Assembly: GCF_001907195.1 (NCBI RefSeq) | Contig: NZ_LVWA01000002.1 | Coordinates: 310,001-374,000 of the forward strand | Direction: 5' to 3' | Source: Pontibacter flavimaris | GTDB lineage: Bacteria > Bacteroidota > Bacteroidia > Cytophagales > Hymenobacteraceae | DNA length: 64,000 bases | Shown here: piece by piece, positions 55,222 to 62,896 of the stretch | How positions within the stretch are numbered: the stretch's first letter is position 1 | Layout: each line of letters starts with the position of its first letter | Position numbers and translations under genes: made by a program | The notes under the pieces: model-generated | What the model saw: only the letters and a program-made list of their open reading frames with translations | What the model was told of the DNA's origin: nothing | Database searches by the model: none

Positions 55222-56460
55222 ATGAAGAAAGTACTACCACTCATACTTGCCCTACTGCTTAGTGGAGCCCTCAATGCACAAACAAAAAAAGCCGGCAATA
55301 CGCCTAATGTCTCCTGGGCAAAGAATGTTCCGGCGGAAGAGGTTATCCAGTGGCGGCGCCATATCCACCAGAACCCGGAGCTTTCTTTCCAGGAAGAGAA
55401 CACGAGTAAGTATGTGGAGGAAGTACTCAAGTCCTTGCCCAATATCGAAGTTATCAGGCCTGCTAAAACCAGCGTTATTGGCATTCTGAAAGGCGCAAAG
55501 CCGGGCAAAACCGTTGCCTTTCGGGCTGACATGGACGCCTTGCCCATGCAGGAAGAGAGCGGGGTGCCGTATAGCTCCAAAGTAGAAAATGTGATGCACT
55601 CCTGTGGCCATGACGCCCATACGGCAATGCTGCTGGGAACCGCTTCTACCCTGTCCAAAATGAAGGACCAGATCAAGGGAACGGTGTACTTTATCTTTCA
55701 GCACGCCGAAGAAACTCCTCCGGGCGGGGCTGTCGATATTATCAATGCTGGAGCTTTGAAGGATGTGGATGCCTTTTTCGGAATGCACGTGCTGCCCAAC
55801 TTCCCGGCCGGGCATGTGGGAATTTTGCCTGTAGGCGCTGCCTCGACTGCCCAGGATGTATTCGATCTGCACATCATCGGGAAGGGATCGCATGGTTCGA
55901 TGCCCCATCTTGGAATTGATCCGGTTGTGGTAGGAGCAGCCATTGTCACCGCGTTACAATCTGTCGTATCCCGCAATGTGGAGCCGGGGGAGATGACGGT
56001 GGTGACCATTGGTAAATTTCAGTCAGGTGATGCTTTTAATGTGATTGCGGACAGGGCAGAGCTTGCTGCCAGCATACGCACCACCTCAGACGATACCCGG
56101 AAGCTGGTGGAAACCAGGATAAAAGAAATCATAGACAACATCACAAAGGCATATGGCGCTACTTACGAACTGGATTACATCTCTACCTACCCGGCCATCC
56201 AAAATGATGAAGCCCTGAACTCCTTAGCCAGAAGGAGCGCGGCAGCCGTGCTGGGCAAGGACAAGGTCTTTGATGCCCCGATGATGACCGCCAGCGAGGA
56301 TTTTGCCTACTACCGGAAAATAGCACCTGTCAGTTTCATGACGCTCGGCATCGGTGAGGGTGCCGCGAACCACAACCCCAAATTTACGGTGGATGAAAAC
56401 GCCTTGCAGAACGGGGTGAAAGCCCAGGTACAAATCATCCTGGATTACCTGAATAAATAA
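55222..56460 (+). CDS. Secreted M20-family amidohydrolase
   Basis: 412 residues with a signal peptide ending LNA. M20D features are RRHIHQNPELSFQE, FRADMDALPMQE, HSCGHDAHTAMLLG (metal-binding Cys128 and His130), FQHAEETPPGGA, GKGSHGSMPHLGIDP and MTASEDFAYY. Members cleave N-acyl amino acids or related amides, so it could release amino acids after the M14 peptidase. It is preceded by its own region, not by the riboswitch. The downstream DNA is a decayed GH3 gene. Confidence 0.92.
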   Translation: MKKVLPLILALLLSGALNAQTKKAGNTPNVSWAKNVPAEEVIQWRRHIHQNPELSFQEENTSKYVEEVLKSLPNIEVIRPAKTSVIGILKGAKPGKTVAFRADMDALPMQEESGVPYSSKVENVMHSCGHDAHTAMLLGTASTLSKMKDQIKGTVYFIFQHAEETPPGGAVDIINAGALKDVDAFFGMHVLPNFPAGHVGILPVGAASTAQDVFDLHIIGKGSHGSMPHLGIDPVVVGAAIVTALQSVVSRNVEPGEMTVVTIGKFQSGDAFNVIADRAELAASIRTTSDDTRKLVETRIKEIIDNITKAYGATYELDYISTYPAIQNDEALNSLARRSAAAVLGKDKVFDAPMMTASEDFAYYRKIAPVSFMTLGIGEGAANHNPKFTVDENALQNGVKAQVQIILDYLNK

Positions 56461-56547
56461 ATCCTGGGAGTAGTCATCAAGCACCGTCTTCACTGAGCGT
56501 ATCATCGACAAAAACCAGTTTACCGGGGGGCGCTCCCTTTTCCGGTG

Positions 56548-57185
56548 ATGAACACGGTAGGTATGACCAAGGGAATTACGCAGCATAAGATGCACCACTT
56601 TATCAGGCGCACTACTACCGCTCCCGCCGACACCATGGCACGCTGGGCCAACTAAGGTCAGCCAAAAACACAAAAGTATACTTTGAGGAGTATGCCAAGA
56701 CCTATGGCAAAATAACACCGGGCCCGGGCAAGGTCTACGCGAGAAACTATGAAGAACTGACTTTTGTCTCCTCTCCCGCAGAAGCCGATGTGATCCTGCT
56801 CTGGCTGAAGCCCTCCATCCGGCCGCTTTTCCCTGCGGACGATTCTCCCCTGCGGGTCAACCTTTCAGCCTGCGCCATGGATATGAAGTATGTCAACACG
56901 CTCACAGCCAAAAAGCCAACTGTGCTGGTCATCAACCATGCCAATCCCTTTGCGATCAATGAAGTGTATAATGGCCAGATAAGAACCCGTTTCAATGGGA
57001 TAACGGCCACCTTTGGAGTAGATTCCAAAGCATCGCTGGATGTCGTGTCCGGGAAATTTAACCCTACCGGTAAAATGCCTTTCACAACACCGGTGCGCCA
57101 GCAGGCAGTGGAGAAAAACAAGGAAGGCGAAGGCTATGCGTTGTTCAAGTTTGGGGAAAGCTCGGGGTATAAACAGCTGCAATGA
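56548..57185 (+). pseudogene. GH3 beta-glucosidase, internally deleted remnant
   Basis: Two pieces of a GH3 protein remain. The 5' piece (56548-56655) reads MNTVGMTKGITQHKMHHF and ends DTMARWAN then stop, a typical GH3 N-terminal stretch. The 3' piece, in another frame from about 56673, reads KVYFEEYAKTYGKI, then EADVILLWLKPS, VLVINHANPFAINEVY, ATFGVDSKASLDVVSGKFNPTGKMPFTTP and ALFKFGESSGY, the GH3 C-terminal domain. Most of the catalytic barrel, including the nucleophile Asp, is missing. The open frame 56790-57185 is this 3' piece and is not an intact gene. Confidence 0.8.
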
Positions 57186-57213
57186 CCAGAGGATAGGCGG
57201 GTGCCTAAAAACA

Positions 57214-57248
57214 AAAAAGCCCTTAAATCGCTGATTTAAGGGCTTTTT
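57214..57248 (+). terminator. Terminator after the GH3 remnant
   Basis: A 16-bp perfect stem AAAAAGCCCTTAAATC / GATTTAAGGGCTTTTT has a 3-base loop and a T run. Confidence 0.85.
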
Positions 57249-57270
57249 ATGCTACTTGATAAGTTACTAA

Positions 57271-57292
57271 GTGGAGATGCAGGGATTCGAAC
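57271..57292 (-). other. tRNA/tmRNA 3'-end fragment, possible attachment site
   Basis: On the minus strand the sequence GTTCGAATCCCTGCATCTCCAC reads as a T-arm 3' half plus the acceptor 3' strand of a tRNA or tmRNA. The 5' partner of the T stem is absent (GTGGAAA instead of a GCAGG-type arm), so it is not a whole gene. Integrases commonly use this part of tRNA and tmRNA genes, and a defence gene cluster begins just to the right. Confidence 0.5.
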
Positions 57293-58440
57293 TTTCCACA
57301 TAACCTATTCACCATCAAGCGCATACTACTCCCAAATACAGCGGACACCCGAATTTTCCTCCTACTGAGGATTTCAGTATTTTCTTTAATCAAAATTACC
57401 GCTTTAATTCACAATCATCAAATTGAGAAAGTAAAAAGTGTATACTCGTTATTGCTTAAAAAATTTCCTTACCCTGCTCGACGCTCGCATGCAGCGTGTC
57501 CATATATTGGTGCTATCCTAGCTCGGCCTAGGCGGCGTACACGTGCATAGCTTTAATTACCTTGAGCTTTGCCATCTTCTTTTAGGTATTATTTGAATGC
57601 TTCGGAGCCCTCTTTCGCATTGAAAGTTGAGCATTCTGCAATTTTCGGCCGAGCTTCTCTTGTCGCCCCACTTGCGCTAGGCCTTTTTCCAGGCCCAGCA
57701 CTGTAACACTCTAAAGAAATTCCCTATGGCCATGATGAGCCCAGTAATGCAGCTATCAAAAATGTATAGAAACAATAATTTATCTCATACTTTTAATTTG
57801 TGGTAACGGTTTGGCTATGGTGCATTTATGCACTATAGGTGTGGTTAATAGGTGTGGTTAGCGAATTTTGTTTTCAATTCAGTTTTTCCATTTTAAATCA
57901 GGCAAATTCTTTTCGCCTTGTGCTTCTTCAATCAATTTAATTATTTCGTACTCTTCGATTGTACCTGATTTAACTTCTGCTACGGATCACCTTCTCCTTG
58001 ACAAACTTGAAAAACTGATTTAAAGAGCAATCCCGTTACCTCGTTTGGTTCACAACTAGTATTTGCCATAGAAATAGCCCCACTCTTCATTTCGGCTTAA
58101 ATTACGGACGACTGTATAGGTCGTAGGAGAAGCGATGGTATTTTGGTGCTCTTCTACATCCCGACCAAGTATAGCGTGCCTCACGTTCAGAACTACCCTG
58201 AGCCGAAGCTGCAGTAATGTTATCTTTTAACCTTAGTCCATAGGGTTTACCCAGCAACAGTACACTCTTTGGACAAGACAGAGACACACTTCAGTTATTA
58301 TTAATAACTTGAGAAGCTCCGCCGTGAAGCCATTAATAACCCCATGTCAAAATATCCGCTAAATTTGCATGCCATGTTAAGCCATACGCCGGAATTCGCG
58401 GGTTCATCGCTTACACACCCAATCTACAACCCATATAGAG
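57293..58440. other. Degraded intergenic DNA at island edge
   Basis: About 1.1 kb, more A/T-rich than the left part. On the minus strand near 57880-58090 there are coding-like scraps (QFFKFVKEKV in one frame, GTIEEYEIIKLIEEAQGEKN in another) that look like a frameshifted small gene. A tandem ATAGGTGTGGTTA lies at 57835-57860. No intact gene was found. Confidence 0.5.
58360..58367 (+). promoter_or_regulatory. Possible -7 promoter element of the Septu-like operon
   Basis: TAAATTTG matches TAnnTTTG 73 bases before the start codon. No clear TTTG lies 19-21 bases upstream, so this is tentative. Confidence 0.35.
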
Positions 58441-60780
58441 ATGAAGATTACAGAAGTCAAACTTGAGAATATAAGGTCTGTTGAAACACTCATTTGGAAG
58501 CTACCGGAAGATGGACAGGCGGCGGGTTGGCATGTTATTCTGGGGGACAACGGTTCTGGCAAATCTTCTTTCCTTCGAGCGCTAGCCGTAGGCCTGCTCG
58601 GGTTGGAGCGCTCCTCGGGTCTTTTAGTGGATTATAGTTCCTGGATACGACAGTCTGCCCGCGAGGCCAGTATCTCTATAACCCTTCAACCTGATTCAGT
58701 CGATCAGATCGGCAGTACCTCGAAAAGGTCTGGCATCAAGGTGATCGGTGTAGGGGGTGGTGGCAGTAACGCAGTGAACCACATGTACCACCAAGGCATC
58801 CGGGATGTGGATTATGTCATCTGCAACACAGATATTCGGGCCTTGAAAAGCAGCAGCATCCCAAACATACTACAGCTTGGCCTTAATTTAACAAAAGGTC
58901 TTGGTGCAGGCTCGAACCCTGAAAAAGGCAAGCTCGCTGCGCTCGAAAGCAAGGAGGAAATTCGTACATTGCTCAATGACGGCACCAAGATGCTGTTTCT
59001 CATCGCAGGCATGGGCGGCGGCACAGGTACGGGCGCCACTCCCGTTATAGCTGAAATTGCCAAAGCACTTGGTATTTTGACAATAGGCATTGTGACTGCT
59101 CCGTTTGTTTTTGAGGGCAGAAAAAAACAGTCATCTGCGGAAAGTGGGATCAGAGCGCTAAGCGAGAACTGTGACACCGTGCTGGTTATACGCAACGAAA
59201 GCTTGCGTGAGCTGTACGGTAACCTGACCATTCGGGAGGCTTTTTCAAAAGCTGACCATGTCCTTGCGATAGCTGCTAAAGCCATCGCTGAAATCATAAC
59301 CGTGACAGCCGATGTAAACGTTGACTTTGAAGACGTAAAGGCTGTAATGAAAGACTCTGGTACTGCAGTCATAGGTTTTTCAACCACAGAGGGCCAGGGC
59401 CGTGCCCTGCGTGCCGCTCAAGAGGCACTAGCATCTCCTTTGCTTAACAACACTGACATTTACGGTGCCCAGAAGATCTTGCTGTCCATTATGTCTGGTG
59501 AGCAGGCAGACCTGGAAATGGATGAACTGGTTGAAATCACGGAGTACATGCAGGACAAGGCAGGTCAGGAAGCCGAGGTCATCTTCGGTCACGGTATTGA
59601 CCCTTCACTGGGTCAGCGCATTCGTGTAACCGTGATCGCGACAGGTTTTGCCGGCCTCACAAACGGAAGACAGCAGCCTAAGAGCACCACGGCCGCAGTA
59701 TTTGATGAAGACCATGAGACTGATCTATCCGCTCGTCCAGCTGAAGCGGAGACTCCTCCTCAGCAGAGTTACTTATTGAAGATTGACTTTGGCTTAAACT
59801 CCACCACAAATACTACATGGTCCAATGCGATGGAGAACGGGAGTGACTTTTCCTACCAAACTATCTGGGGAAATAACAGCGGGTGGTTCTCTGCCGGCTT
59901 CGGTCCGTTCAGGCGGTTCACGGGAAGCGACCTTGAATACGAGAAACTGGTAGACGCGCCCAAACACAGGAGACTGGCCGCCCACTTATCCCTGTTCAAG
60001 GAGAATGTGGCCTTGGGGGAAGCACTCAACTGGCTACGCGAACTAAAATTCCGCAGCTTGGAGTCACATGCGGCAAATTTCTTGAACCAATTGAAGGCAT
60101 TTATCAACCAACCTGACTTTTTGCCTCACGGTACTCGATTGGAGGATGTATCCTCTGAAGGTGTCTTCTTCTGCGATGCCAGTCAAAGCAGGGTGAACAT
60201 TTATGAGTTGAGCGACGGCTATCGTTCCGTACTGAGCCTGACTTTCGAGCTACTCCGCCAACTAGAGAACCAGTATGGGGAGGAGATCTTTGAGCTAGAC
60301 CCAGAGACAGGCAAGATCTATGTAAAAGTGCCGGGAGTGGTGTTGATCGATGAGATAGATGCACACCTGCACCCTGTATGGCAGAAGAAGATCGGCTATT
60401 GGTTAACGGGACATTTCCCTCACATCCAGTTTTTGGTCACCACACATAGCCCACTGGTGTGCCAGGCTGCTGAAAAAGGCTCTATTTTCCGCCTGCCAGT
60501 CCCTGGAACTGATGACTCAGGGGGCATGGTCAAAGGTTCCGAACTTAACCGTCTGCTCTATGGCAATGTATTGGAAGCATATAGCACGGAAGTTTTTGGT
60601 ATAGCCCACACACAATCCGCTACTGGTCAGGAATTGGCGAAAAAATTAGCCATTCTTAATGAAAAGGCACTTCGAGTCGGCTTGTCAAATGAGGAAGAGC
60701 AGGTACGGGATCAATTACGATCAGCGCTGCCAATCAGTGACTCTGAGGCCTTTATAAAAAAGCTATTGGGAGATATATGA
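58441..60780 (+). CDS. Septu PtuA-like ATPase with an inserted FtsZ GTPase domain
   Basis: 779 residues. Residues 1-86 are the N-terminal half of an ABC/SMC-like AAA ATPase (KLENIRSVETLIW; Walker A GDNGSGKSS at 35-43). Residues about 95-403 are a full FtsZ domain: KVIGVGGGGSNAVNHM, VICNTD, the tubulin signature GGGTGTGA (192-199), IVTAPFVFEG, and T7-loop NVDFED (293-298) that completes GTP hydrolysis in a neighbouring subunit. A 40-residue acidic/Pro linker follows. From about residue 444 the ATPase resumes: FSAGFGPFRRFTG, signature LSDGYRS (590-596), Walker B VVLIDEIDAHLHP (633-645) and TTHSPLV. The FtsZ C-terminal FtsA-binding tail is absent. The stop overlaps the next start (ATGA). The ATPase parts resemble PtuA of Septu and retron-Ec78 systems. 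The FtsZ resembles the chromosomal Bacteroidota FtsZ from memory. I know of no described Septu protein with this insertion. Confidence 0.88.
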   Translation: MKITEVKLENIRSVETLIWKLPEDGQAAGWHVILGDNGSGKSSFLRALAVGLLGLERSSGLLVDYSSWIRQSAREASISITLQPDSVDQIGSTSKRSGIKVIGVGGGGSNAVNHMYHQGIRDVDYVICNTDIRALKSSSIPNILQLGLNLTKGLGAGSNPEKGKLAALESKEEIRTLLNDGTKMLFLIAGMGGGTGTGATPVIAEIAKALGILTIGIVTAPFVFEGRKKQSSAESGIRALSENCDTVLVIRNESLRELYGNLTIREAFSKADHVLAIAAKAIAEIITVTADVNVDFEDVKAVMKDSGTAVIGFSTTEGQGRALRAAQEALASPLLNNTDIYGAQKILLSIMSGEQADLEMDELVEITEYMQDKAGQEAEVIFGHGIDPSLGQRIRVTVIATGFAGLTNGRQQPKSTTAAVFDEDHETDLSARPAEAETPPQQSYLLKIDFGLNSTTNTTWSNAMENGSDFSYQTIWGNNSGWFSAGFGPFRRFTGSDLEYEKLVDAPKHRRLAAHLSLFKENVALGEALNWLRELKFRSLESHAANFLNQLKAFINQPDFLPHGTRLEDVSSEGVFFCDASQSRVNIYELSDGYRSVLSLTFELLRQLENQYGEEIFELDPETGKIYVKVPGVVLIDEIDAHLHPVWQKKIGYWLTGHFPHIQFLVTTHSPLVCQAAEKGSIFRLPVPGTDDSGGMVKGSELNRLLYGNVLEAYSTEVFGIAHTQSATGQELAKKLAILNEKALRVGLSNEEEQVRDQLRSALPISDSEAFIKKLLGDI

Positions 60781-61574
60781 TCCACTTAAAGATCCCGCTT
60801 GTACTTGGGGAGGAGGATCAGACAGCACTCCAGGCTCTCCAACAGAAAATAGACGAAGAGGCAAACTACGGTATGCAGGTGTCGCGTGCTGATAAGCTTT
60901 GGGAGAGTAAACCGAAGGCCCTCTTCCAGCGCGTGCGCAGCGCGCTGGAAGAGAATTGCCCAGGCGCCAGGCGTTGTAATTACTGTGAGGACTCGCTCGC
61001 AGATGAAATAGAACATATTCGACCCAAAAGCTGGTTCCCGGATCAGGCGTTTGATCCGGCCAACTACCTCTTCGCATGTGGCCCTTGCAATGGCCCTAAA
61101 AACAGCGCTTATGCTGTCGTGGATGCTAACGGTAAACTTACTCATGCGATACGTGACAGGCAGTCCCCTGTCACATTGCCTCCCGCTGGGCAGGAAGCCC
61201 TGCTGCATCCACGAATGGAAGATCCGCTCGCTTATCTTTCCCTGGATTTGAGTAATACTTTTCGATATGAGCCGATACCCACATTAAACCCGGTTCAAGA
61301 GGCGAGGGCAATTTATACACGGGATATCCTGAAAATCAACAAGGATCCCTTATGCGTTGCGCGCGAGGAGGCCTTCCAGGACTTTGCAGCACGCCTGAAA
61401 AGCTACTATCTGGCCACCCGGGAGCAAGAACCCGAAAGTGCTCTTCTCCGATACAGGAATGAGTTGCTCAAGAAGCAGCATATCTCCGTATGGCGGGAAA
61501 TGCAGCGGCAGTCTGCTCTGCTTCCCAACCTCCGGAAACTATTCGAACTTGTACCAAATGCTCTCCACTGGTAA
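60777..61574 (+). CDS. HNH endonuclease, PtuB-like (Septu effector)
   Basis: 265 residues. The HNH core is RRCNYCEDSLADEIEHIRPKSWF, with Cys67, Cys70 and the Glu79-His80 pair, followed by YLFACGPCNGPKNSAY with Cys101, Cys104, Asn105 and Lys108. Two CxxC pairs holding a structural zinc around the ββα metal site are typical of the PtuB / TIGR02646 group. Its ATG overlaps the ATPase stop by four bases, so the two are translated together and very likely form one complex. In known Septu systems the ATPase holds the nuclease in check until infection, and the nuclease then cuts nucleic acid. All expected catalytic residues appear present. Confidence 0.9.
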   Translation: MIHLKIPLVLGEEDQTALQALQQKIDEEANYGMQVSRADKLWESKPKALFQRVRSALEENCPGARRCNYCEDSLADEIEHIRPKSWFPDQAFDPANYLFACGPCNGPKNSAYAVVDANGKLTHAIRDRQSPVTLPPAGQEALLHPRMEDPLAYLSLDLSNTFRYEPIPTLNPVQEARAIYTRDILKINKDPLCVAREEAFQDFAARLKSYYLATREQEPESALLRYRNELLKKQHISVWREMQRQSALLPNLRKLFELVPNALHW

Positions 61575-61654
61575 CACCCCCTAGTGATCGCTGATACTTC
61601 CGCTTTTGATTAAAGCCTAGCTAATCAGACTAAGATCTCAAAACAACAGAGCTT

Positions 61655-61765
61655 ATGAACTTTACAGATGCTACAAAAATTGCGCATCCATATCAGGTAG
61701 TAGTGACACATCCCATCGAGAAGACATTTGCTGGGATTTTGTTAAAAAACGTATATTCTCGCTAA
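61655..61765 (+). CDS. Possible 36-residue ORF, unknown
   Basis: It opens MNFTDATKIAHPYQVVVTHP and ends KNVYSR. It follows the HNH gene by 80 bases in a 308-base gap otherwise without features. It has no recognised family and may be non-coding or a remnant. Confidence 0.2.
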   Translation: MNFTDATKIAHPYQVVVTHPIEKTFAGILLKNVYSR

Positions 61766-61882
61766 CCCCTTGTTATGCGATACCTCCATGCCGATTAAGT
61801 ACTCGGCTGAAGACATTTGCTTAGATGATACTTGCTCACAGCGTATACAGCAAGATGAAGCTTACAACACTTGCAAAACCTA

Positions 61883-62674
61883 CTAACGGATCTGCATCAA
61901 TTCCACTGCAAACTCGGATTTATGAAGAATAGCATCATAGACTGCCGCAGCAGGATACTTATGTTGCACCAGATTCAGTATCTCCCTCTTTGTGTTGAAA
62001 CTCATCTTTAAACCTAAGATTACCTCCACTATTGTATCTTCCTCTTGTTGGAAATTCCTTTGCCTTCATACGGGCAGATCTCCTTTCAACAAGCGGTATT
62101 CAGCCTCATGTGCCCAATTCCTGGACTTGAAGAACGTACTTTTGTATGCCTGTGATGTATAGTCCTCGAATAGTCCGAAAGCAGGAAACTCTTCCACTTA
62201 ATTGATCTTTCCGAGCGCTACCCCTAACTGGCCAAAGAGTTTAGAACTGTCTATACCGACACATAAACCCTTATGCGAGTTTGCGTAGTGAGACCACATC
62301 AGGAAATTATCCTGCTTTGCAGATAGGCTCAAGATTCCAAAAGCTCTGTCAAACCTCTCCTGACTTTCCACGTTGTGACGCGCCAGGTGATGCTCGTCAA
62401 ACAATAAATCTTCAGACTGGTGCTTATAAACATACTCGTGAATTTCTTTCTCAGTGAAATGAGGATAATTCAATTTAGCTAATTGAACATACTTTATAAA
62501 AATCTTATCCGGGGTTAATTCCTTAGGATCATAGCGAAGCGGAAATGAGGCATCAAAAGGAACATTGAACGAGCAGGCGGGTGCCAGGAAAATCTCAAAT
62601 TGAATTAACAAATTTTTATGAAATGAGTTTTCCCAATCCCTGTATTTATACAATATTCTTGGAATACCGTCCAT
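61883..62674 (-). pseudogene. DUF2971-family gene with two in-frame stops
   Basis: A single reading frame runs from ATG at 62674 (MDGIPRILYKYRDW, the usual DUF2971 start) to a TAG at 61883, interrupted by TAA at 62198-62200 and TGA at 62066-62068. Family blocks lie on all three parts: AFGILSLSAKQDNFLMWSHYANSHKGLCVGID before the first stop, EEFPAFGLFEDYTS and FFKSRNWAHEAEYRLLKGD between the stops, and EDTIVEVILGLKM after the second. The phase never changes, so these are point nonsense changes, not frameshifts. DUF2971 genes of unknown function are frequent in defence and mobile regions. The gene is probably dead, unless stops are read through. Confidence 0.8.
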
Positions 62675-62896
62675 GCTTGTAAAGATGAAACGCCTGTAGA
62701 GATGCCGTATCATAATACCTAATTATAGGTTTGATGATGCACATCTGTTTATGAACTTATAAATTAATCACTTTATAGCGTCTTTTCAGATTTGATTTAG
62801 CTTGAGGCTGGGACTGAGCGCCTATTCAATGACTTTGCGCTCCATCTCTCTGTTAGCTTACACTTTGCCCTGTTGAACGAACAAACGTGCTTTAAC

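Noticed and set aside
57271..57300. Complete tRNA gene
   Set aside because: Only the 3' T-arm half and acceptor strand are present; the 5' T-stem partner is missing.
62198..62713. DUF2971 as an intact 171-residue gene
   Set aside because: The same reading frame continues past the TAA with clear family blocks, so the gene is truncated by stops.
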